From Flammeovirga sp. OC4 (lineage in GTDB: Bacteria > Bacteroidota > Bacteroidia > Cytophagales > Flammeovirgaceae): a stretch of DNA of 64,000 nt. The notes beneath the pieces were generated by a model that was not told the DNA's origin, did no database searches, and was given only the letters and a program-made list of their open reading frames with translations. This document shows positions 17,045 through 25,396 of this stretch, in pieces (positions within the stretch are counted from its first letter, which is position 1; every line of letters begins with the position of its first letter). Both the position numbers and the translations under genes were made by a program. The DNA is taken from assembly GCF_000812565.1 (NCBI RefSeq), contig NZ_JTAM01000013.1, positions 1 to 64,000 of the forward strand. The letters are read 5' to 3'.

Positions 17045-17078
17045 TTTGTAAAAGGAAATCTTAAAAGGTTTATATTTG
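17045..17078 (+). promoter_or_regulatory. Promoter of the Rrf2 gene
   Basis: TTTG at 17045-17048 and TATATTTG at 17071-17078 are spaced by 22 nt, a good match to the TTG-N17-23-TAnnTTTG promoters of Bacteroidota. It lies 49 bp before the start and 7 bp from the inverted repeat shared with the divergent gene. Confidence 0.65.
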
Positions 17079-17126
17079 TAGTGATATCGATTTGAATCAA
17101 TTATAATTATCAGAAGTAATACATTG

Positions 17127-17564
17127 ATGTTTTCAAAAGCATGTACTTACGGTATAAGAGCACTTATTTTAATAACGCAGCGAAGTAACGAGGGAGAGAA
17201 AATAGGAGCGAAGGAAATTGCAGAAGTAACTGCAACACCTGAACCTTTTACCGCTAAAATTTTACAACAGTTATCAAGGCAAGGTATCATTCAGTCCGTA
17301 AAAGGACCTAGAGGTGGTTTTTACTTAGATGACGAACAACAAAATACCCCACTTTATACTGTTGTAGCAGCAATTGATGGTGATCAGTTGATGACGGGTT
17401 GTGGTTTGGGTTTTTTAGAATGTTCTGATGAAAAGCCGTGTCCAATGCATGCCAAATTCAAATCCATTAGAGCTTCTATCAATAAGATGTTACAGTCTAC
17501 TACTTTGAAAGATTTAAGTAATGATGTAGAGGGAGGTTTGTCTTTTTTATCATTGAAAAATTAG
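17127..17564 (+). CDS. Rrf2-family transcriptional regulator with Fe-S type cysteines
   Basis: The product is a cytoplasmic winged-helix regulator of the Rrf2 family (IscR, NsrR, RirA). The start is the ATG at 17127, one codon after a TTG; it gives the family N-terminus 'MFSKACTYGIRALILI'. 145 residues, normal length. The DNA-recognition region contains 'IGAKEIAEVTATPEPFTAKILQQLSRQGII' style sequence followed by the 'KGPRGGFYL' wing. Three cysteines, Cys92, Cys99 and Cys105, closely match the spacing that ligates a 2Fe-2S or 4Fe-4S cluster in IscR and NsrR, so it probably senses iron, NO or redox state. It is divergent from the PepSY protein gene. Its stop codon lies 2 bp before repeat copy 2 begins. 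Confidence 0.93.
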   Translation: MFSKACTYGIRALILITQRSNEGEKIGAKEIAEVTATPEPFTAKILQQLSRQGIIQSVKGPRGGFYLDDEQQNTPLYTVVAAIDGDQLMTGCGLGFLECSDEKPCPMHAKFKSIRASINKMLQSTTLKDLSNDVEGGLSFLSLKN

Positions 17565-17566
17565 GT

Positions 17567-17965
17567 CATTGTAAACTTAATTCTCGAATATTTAGGTATT
17601 TATAAATCAGGAGATTTCTGCTGATCTTTAGGACACGAATGACGCTATCGCTTAACATTCGCGCCAGTGGACTTTCTACCCAATTCATTTGCTACTTCTT
17701 CCCTCGGTCTTAAAGGGAAAAGCGTCAAGAATTTCATGAAGTGAGCCGTTAAAAATGATTTTGATGTTTGAGCATCTCAAAACGATGAAGTTTTGATCGA
17801 GTTATCCTTTCAAAAGGCGAGAGGAATGGAATTTAGCTTTTGACTTCTAAGCCTTGAATTTTTTGCTTCAAGAAAAAAATGAAGAAGAAGGAAGTTTGAA
17901 AGTAGGCTCTATAAAATCTAGTAGAAATACAGATTGAAAGTTAACAGTAATCTAGTTTACAATGT
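17567..17965 (+). repeat. ~390-bp non-coding element, copy 2
   Basis: Second copy of the element at 14984-15374, in direct orientation about 2.6 kb downstream. Differences are scattered substitutions plus an extra ~20 bp near 17717-17740 here, and a missing ~15 bp where copy 1 has an added T-rich segment. Its ends are again inverted: CATTGTAAACTTAATT (17567-17582) versus AATCTAGTTTACAATG (17949-17964). It occupies almost the whole gap between two convergent genes: the rrf2-type gene stops 2 bp before it and the gene to its right stops 1 bp after it. No obvious target-site duplication is seen. Confidence 0.85.
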
Positions 17966-17966
17966 A

Positions 17967-18482
17967 CTAATTAATACTTTCTTTTTTCTTTAACCCCAAA
18001 AAAGATTTTACACTATCTTTAATAACGACTTTTTGATATAAAAAATAATCTTTAGCAGCAATATAAAGTAGTTTGTCTGTTTTAAATTGTGATTTCAGTA
18101 AGAATGCAAAACCAATGTAGGGAACACTGGCAAGGTAAGCCCCTCCAACTGAAATCTGACTTTTTAGTCTCCACTTTATAAAAATGGCTTTTAAAGTAGC
18201 ATTTGTAATTAAAAAAATGAGGGGAATAGCAGTAGCCCAACTGATTTCTTTTTGAATAAAAGTATACCCTGCAGCACCCGGTATTAAGATATTATCAATC
18301 CATACCGCTACAAAGCTCCAAACGATCAAGATATATCCCACTCTAAATATTTTGGAGACACCTTTACCAAGACTATGCTCAACAAGGTAGGAACTTTCTT
18401 CAGGTGTATATTTTTCATTGTTTTGTACAAAATTGCAAAAATTATCTCTTGCACATTCACAATATTCATCAAAGTCTTTCAT
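17967..18482 (-). CDS. Hypothetical membrane protein paired with the Dna2-like helicase
   Basis: I do not recognise the family. The 171-residue product has a soluble N-terminus with three closely spaced cysteines ('CECARDNFC', residues 8-16) and three likely membrane helices ('GYILIVWSFVAVWI', 'WATAIPLIFLITNATLKAIF', and 'VGGAYLASVPYIGFAFLL'), with a Lys-rich cytoplasmic tail. It starts 21 bp after the stop of the 1141-residue helicase gene upstream, on the same strand, so the two are likely co-transcribed. Its stop is immediately next to the end of repeat copy 2. A small membrane protein beside a nuclease-helicase is an arrangement seen in some phage-defence systems, but nothing here proves that role. 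Confidence 0.75.
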   Translation of the reverse strand: MKDFDEYCECARDNFCNFVQNNEKYTPEESSYLVEHSLGKGVSKIFRVGYILIVWSFVAVWIDNILIPGAAGYTFIQKEISWATAIPLIFLITNATLKAIFIKWRLKSQISVGGAYLASVPYIGFAFLLKSQFKTDKLLYIAAKDYFLYQKVVIKDSVKSFLGLKKKESIN

Positions 18483-18503
18483 CGTAATTATATGCTACTA
18501 ACA

Positions 18504-21500
18504 CTACGAAAATAATGAAGAGTCAGACGCTATCCAACCCTTTTTTTCTTTAATCCAATTCATTAGTCGTTCATGAATAGAAGAGCGGATTAGAATAGAA
18601 GGATTACCCAAAAATACCATTTGTTGCTTTGCTCTTGTAATGGCAACATTAAGTTTTCGGTCCACAATACCATCATCAGTGAGTGAAAGCATATTTTCCA
18701 ACTGAAAAGGGGTATTGGCACAAAATGAAATTAATATTACCTCTCTTTGACTACCTTGATAACGCTCTACAGTATCAATACTGATCTGATTGGCTTCTTC
18801 AAAACCGATTTCTTCTAACGCTTGTCGTATCGCCGCAATTTGGTTTCGATAAGGAGCAATAATTCCTAACGTTTTATCAATATCAAAATGTCCCTTTTGC
18901 TCTAAATATCTTTTCTTCGTTAATACGGCAATTTGAGCAATTTTTCGAGCTTCCTCCATATTGATTTTATCAGATGTAGAAGTAGCAGTGTTTTTAGTAG
19001 GGAAGAATAATAAACGATTTTCTTTTAAGCGCTTTTCAAGGGCACTGTCTCCTTCGTTTATTTCCCAATGGATACTTTCACTTTGCCAAGGTAGAGGAAC
19101 AGTCATCAGATTACCTTGATAGAAATATTCATTGGCAAAGTACCCAAGGTCTTCGTGCATTCTTCCTTGATTTTTGAGTTGATCAAAAGCCCAATCCCAA
19201 TTGTTTTTCTGACAGAGTGAAAAAATTCTCTCAAAATAGGCATTTCTTCTATTTGTCAATTGAATTTCATCTAAGCCTTTAAACTGAATTTCAGAAACAC
19301 TTTTGTCTTGCTGAGTAATGGCAGGAAGCTGTTTTTGATCTCCAATTAACACAAAACGATTGACCTTGGTTAATAAATCGACAAGTTGCGGCTCTAGAAT
19401 CTGAGAGGCTTCATCAATAATGGCCATATCAAATTTCTTGATCTTGAAAAGTGAAACCCTTCCTGAAATTGAAGCCAGTGTAGTCACAAAGACTCTATGT
19501 TGCTCTATCCCTTTTCGAAGTGAAGCTCTATTGTTGGCACTTTCTGCCAGTTTATTGAGGAGGTTGTTTCTGTATTGTGGGGCACAAGAATGCTCTGAAC
19601 CAATTCGTAAAAACTTTCTACCATCAGGTAAAGGGTTTACAATTGCTTCTTCCAAAGCTTCACAAATTTCATCCACCGCTCTGTTGGTGTAAGCAATAAA
19701 CAATATGTTTCTTTCTTCATCTGTATGATAAAGAATATGGGCTAAGTTCTTCAACATTCTAGAAGTTTTCCCCGTGCCAGGAGGTCCAACTACTAGGCAG
19801 TAATCTTCTGTAGATAAGGCCTTCGATAATGTGTTTAACTCTACCTTGTTTAAGTTTTTATCTTGTGCAAGGTCAAGTACTTCTTCATGCGAAAACATTT
19901 TAGAAGGGTAGGTAGGAGGCTGTAGCCCAAGCAGTATATCTTTTTTCTTTTTATTGTTCCATGTGATAAATTGATACAAGCCTCTGTACATTGCATTAAA
20001 AGAAGCTTCCATAAAATCACCTTCAAGGGCCCAATTGGTATCAGCATCAAAGATTTCATCATTTCTTTGCTGATGCCTTAATTGTACAATGATTTCATCT
20101 TTACTAATCTTAGTGATCGTACCTTTATTGATTTGTCCATGTGTAGGGAGTTCCTCATTGGTATTTCTAGGGTAGAGCGTCACGATATCACCTTCTCTAA
20201 AGTTGACAAAAGCATTTTCAGGGTTCGTTCTTTTGAACACCAAAATAGGAGTAGGGTCATTTGCGAAATTTTCAGAAAGTTCTAAATCGAATAAGATCTT
20301 GAAACTATCTTTTTTCGTATCGAAATCATCGAGCCATAAAGAAGCTACACCTTGGCTAAATATTGTATCTCCCACTTTTGCAAGTTGATGTTCTTTGGCA
20401 ATAAAGCTGATAAAGGAGAATAAATAAGCACGTTCTAGTTGAGTAAGACCTCTAATATTTTGAATGAAGTGATTGACCTCTTTTTTGACAAAAGGAGCCG
20501 CTGCCGCAAATGCAACTTCATTGACCTGTCTGAGTACAGCAGCAACATCTTGTAGGGTTTCTGATTTGGATAGCAATAGCTCATTCAATACCATTTCATT
20601 TCTAGTATAAATGATCAACTGCTCCATTTTTGAAGTGTAGGTGTCGTATCTCAAAGGTGCTTGATGGGCCTTTGAATAAAAAATCATTGGAAAAATGCTT
20701 TGCTGATCACATTGATAAGCATCTTTCAATAACATCTGATACATAAGGGTTTGCACTGCGTGATTACTCCATAATCCGGAGTTACCTAATCCCGCTTGAG
20801 GAGGTTTCCCTGACTTTAATTCTACAATTCTATATTCATGTTTTTCATTATTGATATGCAATAAGTCTAAACGTCCTTGTATACCATATTTAGGAGAATA
20901 AAACGATGGTTCAATACAGCAACCATCTTTATCAATCCCCTGTTGTCTGAAATTATCATTGACGGTTTTAATGATGTTTTGGAATTGCATTTTAGCATTT
21001 TCCATAAATTCATTGAATCCCGAACGACTTTCCAGTTCAGGTAAAGTGATATAATCTAACGGGTTGGCTTTAAAAGTTTTTGAAAAAACATCGATAAAGT
21101 TCAGTGAGTTGGGGTCTTCAGCATGAATGGCTTCATCAAGGAAAAAGTTGGCCACACTACCCAAGAGTATCGGGACACTTGAAGCAGAAGGTGTAAACTT
21201 TTTCAAAAGTATATTAAGTGGAATACTTCCCGTTCGGTTAAAGGATTCTGCCACTGTAGTGACATCAACTAAAAAATCAGGTTCGATGACAAAATGCTGA
21301 GGAATCAACTGATCATTACTACTTAGCCTAACATTCAACAAATGTAGCTGAATACCCTCCCAGATTTTGGCAATTGTAGTGGTGTACATGTCATTGACAT
21401 TGGCCACGTCATACCTCACTTTTATCGGGGTTTCACTCTCCGCATCATCATCTTCAATGCAGTGTAGAAGCTTGTTTTCTTCATCTATTTTAATGACTTC

Positions 21501-21929
21501 TACTCTTAGCGTATCAATGAAATTTTCCTTTTGTTTTTTGGACTCTTCTATGGTCGGTAGAGGAGGTAAGGCTTGGTCGAGTACATCAATTATATCTTCG
21601 TTATATATAATTTTAACAGTTTCAGCTACACTCCTACAGGCAAAGTTGATATCATGAAAATGAATAACTTTCGCAGATCTTTTAGATAAACGATCATTGA
21701 TTCTAACCTTTTGCAAGCGCCATACAAGTTGCTGAGGTAGCTTTAATTTTTGACCCAAATAAGCAATTCTAGCAAATAAACTGGATAGTAAAATTTTCTC
21801 ACTTTTTGTCTGATCTTTACAAATCCACTCTAATAAATCTTTGATTCTGTGATGCTTTTGTGGAAGTGTAAATTCCTCGTTATTTACAGTGTTGTACAGG
21901 TAGTTATAATAATCTTTTGCTGTTAGCAT
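18504..21929 (-). CDS. Dna2-like fusion of PD-(D/E)XK nuclease and superfamily 1 helicase
   Basis: The product is a large DNA or RNA processing enzyme. The start is the ATG at 21929 ('MLTAKDYYNYLY'); the longer frame opens with a GTG and adds seven residues. 1141 residues. A RecB/Cas4-like nuclease core lies near residues 290-480: 'GRLDLL' with Asp355, then 'VELKSGK' with Glu370 and Lys372, then an H-x-x-Q-x-x-x-Y-like 'HAVQTLMYQMLL'. After a middle region the SF1 helicase follows: Walker A 'GPPGTGKT' (Lys721), 'DMAIIDEASQ', 'LIGDQKQLPAI', 'TVERYQGSQREVILISF' and 'LNVAITRAKQQM', which is UPF1/Dna2-type. I see no clear four-cysteine Fe-S signature. It lies upstream of a small membrane protein in one operon. 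Similar proteins occur as housekeeping or defence enzymes; the role here is open. Confidence 0.88.
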   Translation of the reverse strand: MLTAKDYYNYLYNTVNNEEFTLPQKHHRIKDLLEWICKDQTKSEKILLSSLFARIAYLGQKLKLPQQLVWRLQKVRINDRLSKRSAKVIHFHDINFACRSVAETVKIIYNEDIIDVLDQALPPLPTIEESKKQKENFIDTLRVEVIKIDEENKLLHCIEDDDAESETPIKVRYDVANVNDMYTTTIAKIWEGIQLHLLNVRLSSNDQLIPQHFVIEPDFLVDVTTVAESFNRTGSIPLNILLKKFTPSASSVPILLGSVANFFLDEAIHAEDPNSLNFIDVFSKTFKANPLDYITLPELESRSGFNEFMENAKMQFQNIIKTVNDNFRQQGIDKDGCCIEPSFYSPKYGIQGRLDLLHINNEKHEYRIVELKSGKPPQAGLGNSGLWSNHAVQTLMYQMLLKDAYQCDQQSIFPMIFYSKAHQAPLRYDTYTSKMEQLIIYTRNEMVLNELLLSKSETLQDVAAVLRQVNEVAFAAAAPFVKKEVNHFIQNIRGLTQLERAYLFSFISFIAKEHQLAKVGDTIFSQGVASLWLDDFDTKKDSFKILFDLELSENFANDPTPILVFKRTNPENAFVNFREGDIVTLYPRNTNEELPTHGQINKGTITKISKDEIIVQLRHQQRNDEIFDADTNWALEGDFMEASFNAMYRGLYQFITWNNKKKKDILLGLQPPTYPSKMFSHEEVLDLAQDKNLNKVELNTLSKALSTEDYCLVVGPPGTGKTSRMLKNLAHILYHTDEERNILFIAYTNRAVDEICEALEEAIVNPLPDGRKFLRIGSEHSCAPQYRNNLLNKLAESANNRASLRKGIEQHRVFVTTLASISGRVSLFKIKKFDMAIIDEASQILEPQLVDLLTKVNRFVLIGDQKQLPAITQQDKSVSEIQFKGLDEIQLTNRRNAYFERIFSLCQKNNWDWAFDQLKNQGRMHEDLGYFANEYFYQGNLMTVPLPWQSESIHWEINEGDSALEKRLKENRLLFFPTKNTATSTSDKINMEEARKIAQIAVLTKKRYLEQKGHFDIDKTLGIIAPYRNQIAAIRQALEEIGFEEANQISIDTVERYQGSQREVILISFCANTPFQLENMLSLTDDGIVDRKLNVAITRAKQQMVFLGNPSILIRSSIHERLMNWIKEKKGWIASDSSLFS

Positions 21930-22173
21930 ATTGTATTTTAATGAGATCACAAAAAAAAAATTCGAATCAAAAAGTTGAAAAATGGATCTTCATTTTGTGA
22001 CAAAAAGTGATTTAATATAAACTAAAGATAAAATTAAATTAGATTTTAACCATGTTGTTCAAAACATTTATTTTATTTGTTTAACGAATTAGAAAAATGT
22101 GTTAATTTTAAATTCGTAACATGTTAATTGATGAATAACCTATCAATTTATTTTTTGCTATAACTTTTTGAAA

Positions 22174-23877
22174 ATGCTTAATAAAAAACTCTTTAGTCGA
22201 TCAGGGTTACTGGCTTTGGCAGTACCTATGTTTCTTACATCGTGTGGCCCAGAACTTGGTGAACTTGAAGTGCCACCACTAGAAGGTTACAAAATTGGTA
22301 TCCCTCTAATTAATAGTGATAGTGAAATTGGCTTTAGAGATCTTCTGAGTGAAGAAGATTTAGAAGACTTACAAACAGATCCCGTAACAGGTGATATATT
22401 TTTCGCTTTTGAAGACTCATTTGATATTGCATCAACCAACGACCTAGTACAAGCTTTTGGTAGTGCTAGTGAAGATGATTTTTTCAGTATTAACTTCCCT
22501 AATCCAATCCCAACCGAAATTCCATTTTTGACACCCATCAGTGTTGGCTTTACGGCAGACGCGACAGGTACCTGTAATGGTGCAAGCTATTGTATTCCGT
22601 TGGCCAACGATATTCAAGATGATGTAGCAATCTCTTATTTAAGATTTGAAAGAGGAGGCTTACAGGTTGAATACAGAGCAAGTATTGGTGATGTGATCAC
22701 ATTATCGATGACAGGTGTTGAAACCGCTCAAAACACAAATACGATTACAGTCACTGAAACTGTCAACACCACACAAACTACATTCATTACTTTACCTTTA
22801 AGTAATGTAGCCTTAGACTTGGTCAATAGCACACCTACCTTATCGATTTCAATCGAAGACGGAGCTGGTAACCCAACAGGTTTTATATCAGGTATTGAAT
22901 TGACACCAACAAATACAGCTGACCGTGTGAAACTACTTTTTGGAAGTGCACTAACGGCATCTCTTGATATACCAAATGAAGAAATCGATACCGATTACTT
23001 ATCGGATATTTTCCCTGAAGAAGCTCAAATTAATTTTAAATCACCTACGGTACAATTTAGATTCAACAACCCGATTGGTGCAGGAATTAAAATTGACTTA
23101 GGGAAGAATGGAGGTATTTATGGTGAAAATATTTCTGGAGAGACAGCTCCTTTAAGTTTTAATCTAGATTCAGCTTCAGCTATTGAGGGGAATTCATGTT
23201 CTCAAGCTATTGATGTGTTAGCGGCCACTGATTTTGATCAGGTGGAAGTAACCAATGTTTTTGCATGTCAAACTGCTGAATTATTAAATATTAGACCAGT
23301 AAAACTTTCTTATGCAGGTGAAGCAAGTTATAATTTGCAGCCAGGAGATGAGGTTTTATTTGCGAAAGGAGCTGAAGTAAAAGCGTATTTCAGTGCCACA
23401 ATACCATTGTACTTAGGCTTTACAAACATGGTTTATGAAAGTGGTGCAGATGCAGATTTTGATTTCAACAGTGAAATTGAAGCCATCACTTCTGCTATTT
23501 TGAGATCAGAGGTAACCAATGGTTTGCCAATTGGTGGTACGTTAAAGCTGACAACAAAAGAAAGTGAAAACGGCCGAGTGACTTCAGAGATTTTTATCAA
23601 TGGAGGTAACAATAATAATAAGTTGATTAAAGCTGCTCCAACTACAACCGAAGGCATTGTCACTGGATCTTCTACAAATTACCTTGAAACCAACCTAAGT
23701 GAGGATCAAGTAAGAGCGATTTTAAATGCAGGTTACGTAGATATTTCTTTTGAACTATCTGCCGATGCAGATTCTACAACGGATACACCAGACCCTGTTC
23801 AAATTACTACTGAACAAACAATGAGGTTTGAGATGGGTATTTTACTTGAAGGTACCATTAATTTCGAATCTGAATAA
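22174..23877 (+). CDS. Large hypothetical lipoprotein, partner of a DUF5723 protein
   Basis: I do not recognise a named family. The start is the ATG at 22174, two codons into the open frame (which opens with TTG), giving a lipoprotein signal with Cys at residue 24 ('MFLTSC'). About 567 residues, acidic, and rich in Thr/Ser/Asn, with a beta-sandwich-like pattern ('TQTTFITLPLSNVALDLVN', 'VQFRFNNPIGAGIKI'). Two pairs of cysteines ('TCNGASYC', 'NSCSQAIDV...FACQ') could form disulfides. It is followed after 27 bp by a DUF5723 outer-membrane barrel gene and probably forms a surface complex with it. Such lipoprotein/barrel pairs are common in Bacteroidota, where their job is mostly unknown. Real gene with high confidence; function unknown. 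Confidence 0.8.
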   Translation: MLNKKLFSRSGLLALAVPMFLTSCGPELGELEVPPLEGYKIGIPLINSDSEIGFRDLLSEEDLEDLQTDPVTGDIFFAFEDSFDIASTNDLVQAFGSASEDDFFSINFPNPIPTEIPFLTPISVGFTADATGTCNGASYCIPLANDIQDDVAISYLRFERGGLQVEYRASIGDVITLSMTGVETAQNTNTITVTETVNTTQTTFITLPLSNVALDLVNSTPTLSISIEDGAGNPTGFISGIELTPTNTADRVKLLFGSALTASLDIPNEEIDTDYLSDIFPEEAQINFKSPTVQFRFNNPIGAGIKIDLGKNGGIYGENISGETAPLSFNLDSASAIEGNSCSQAIDVLAATDFDQVEVTNVFACQTAELLNIRPVKLSYAGEASYNLQPGDEVLFAKGAEVKAYFSATIPLYLGFTNMVYESGADADFDFNSEIEAITSAILRSEVTNGLPIGGTLKLTTKESENGRVTSEIFINGGNNNNKLIKAAPTTTEGIVTGSSTNYLETNLSEDQVRAILNAGYVDISFELSADADSTTDTPDPVQITTEQTMRFEMGILLEGTINFESE

Positions 23878-23904
23878 TCCTCTTTTAACCTTAAGTAAGA
23901 TCCA

Positions 23905-25296
23905 ATGAAAAATTTAAAATATATATTCTTTAGTCTATTTACATTTATCCTTGCTGCTCAGGCAAGTGCACAGCAGGTAAATACATTATATTTCATGAAC
24001 AGTGTGGCACAGTCCACAAAATATAATCCAGCCAAACAAACAGAGGCAAAGTTTACTTTTGCATTTCCTGCTACCAACGCATCATTACACGTTTTTAATC
24101 AGTTTAACTTCAATGATGTTTATACCACAGAAAATGGAGTTGATCAGCTGGATTATGAAGGGTTCTTAAGCAAATTAGACCCTAATAACTCTCAACTGAG
24201 TTCAGTATCTTCTGAAGTAATTGGTGCTTATTATCAAAAATATAAGTGGGGTGTTCATTTAAGTATCAATTATCAGGCTTTAGAACACTTAACGTATACA
24301 AAATCACTTTTCAATACTTTACTGAAAGGTCCTGGTCAAGAATTGGGAGTAAGACAAGATTTGAGTTCGGTAGCCAACGTGTATGGTTTTTATGATGTAA
24401 GCCTTGGTGGTAACTATAGAATCAATGATAAACTTGTTTTAGGTGCCACTTTGAAAGTTTTATTTGGAACACATCAATTGAATGCTAAAGTAAATGGATA
24501 CGCTCTTCAAGATGATAATACAGCGATGGATTTTAGTCTTGGCGGAAATATTGAATTGAGATCAAGAGGTTTGGGAGAAGTTGTGAATGAAGAAGGAGAT
24601 TTTGAAGTAGATCTTGATGATAATGAATTAACGAAATCACTGACTTCTATGTCAAATACAGGTTTTGCGGTTGATTTAGGTGCTGTGTATCAATTCAATG
24701 ATGAGTTGACTTTTGAGGCGTCTGTAAGAAACTTAGGATTTATCAAATGGTCTGACGATGCAAGTAACTATGTAGCTCCTTTAGAAAATATCGTATACAC
24801 GGGTGCAGATATGAAAGCCTTGTTAGATGGAAATATTGATGACGCATTCCCTTCGATTTCGGATTCTATTGTTTTCAAAAATACAGATACTTTATCCGTA
24901 GAAAGTACTTCTACATTGCCAACAGTAATCAATTTAGCCTCTACTTATGAGTTTTGGGAACGTGCAACAGCAGGTGTTTTATTCTCTCAGATGTTTTATG
25001 AAGGAGAATATTACCCATCGCTTACTTTATCAGTAGACAAGCAGTTTGGTAAATACTTTGGGTTAGGATTAAGTTATACAGCCAATAAATCAAGTGCTGC
25101 AAACGTAGGTGCATTGGTATCGTTTGGCTTCCCTGGTTTCCAGTTGTATGTAGTTTCTGACAATCTTTTAACTGCTGGGTTTAATTGGGATCAAGCAAAA
25201 ACTGCCAATGTTAGATTTGGTGTGAATTTACCTTTCGGTGAGGTGGATAAAGGAGATAAAATTCCTAATAGCTTGAAGAGAAGACTGAGAAACTAA
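23905..25296 (+). CDS. DUF5723-family outer-membrane beta-barrel protein
   Basis: The product is an outer-membrane protein of the DUF5723 family, related in style to PorP/SprF barrels. The signal peptide is 'FFSLFTFILAAQASAQ', cleaved before QVN. The family N-terminus 'VNTLYFMNSVAQSTKYNPA' is clear. About 463 residues, most of it alternating beta-strands ending on aromatic residues ('GVHLSINYQ', 'FYDVSLGGNYRI', 'LGLSYTANK'). It lies 27 bp after a large lipoprotein gene on the same strand and has a strong terminator. Related proteins carry no known enzymatic motif. A structural or secretion-linked role in the outer membrane is inferred from the family only. Confidence 0.85.
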   Translation: MKNLKYIFFSLFTFILAAQASAQQVNTLYFMNSVAQSTKYNPAKQTEAKFTFAFPATNASLHVFNQFNFNDVYTTENGVDQLDYEGFLSKLDPNNSQLSSVSSEVIGAYYQKYKWGVHLSINYQALEHLTYTKSLFNTLLKGPGQELGVRQDLSSVANVYGFYDVSLGGNYRINDKLVLGATLKVLFGTHQLNAKVNGYALQDDNTAMDFSLGGNIELRSRGLGEVVNEEGDFEVDLDDNELTKSLTSMSNTGFAVDLGAVYQFNDELTFEASVRNLGFIKWSDDASNYVAPLENIVYTGADMKALLDGNIDDAFPSISDSIVFKNTDTLSVESTSTLPTVINLASTYEFWERATAGVLFSQMFYEGEYYPSLTLSVDKQFGKYFGLGLSYTANKSSAANVGALVSFGFPGFQLYVVSDNLLTAGFNWDQAKTANVRFGVNLPFGEVDKGDKIPNSLKRRLRN

Positions 25297-25326
25297 TTCA
25301 GTTTTTGTACAAGTTTAATATAAAAG

Positions 25327-25361
25327 AAGGCCAAGTAGTTTTGAATTACTTGGCCTTTTTA
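25327..25361 (+). terminator. Rho-independent terminator
   Basis: AAGGCCAAGTA at 25327-25337 pairs with TACTTGGCCTT at 25347-25357 (11 bp) followed by T. It ends the lipoprotein-DUF5723 operon. Confidence 0.88.
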
Positions 25362-25396
25362 TGTTGATGGAATTACTCAGAAAAGAATAATTTCAA

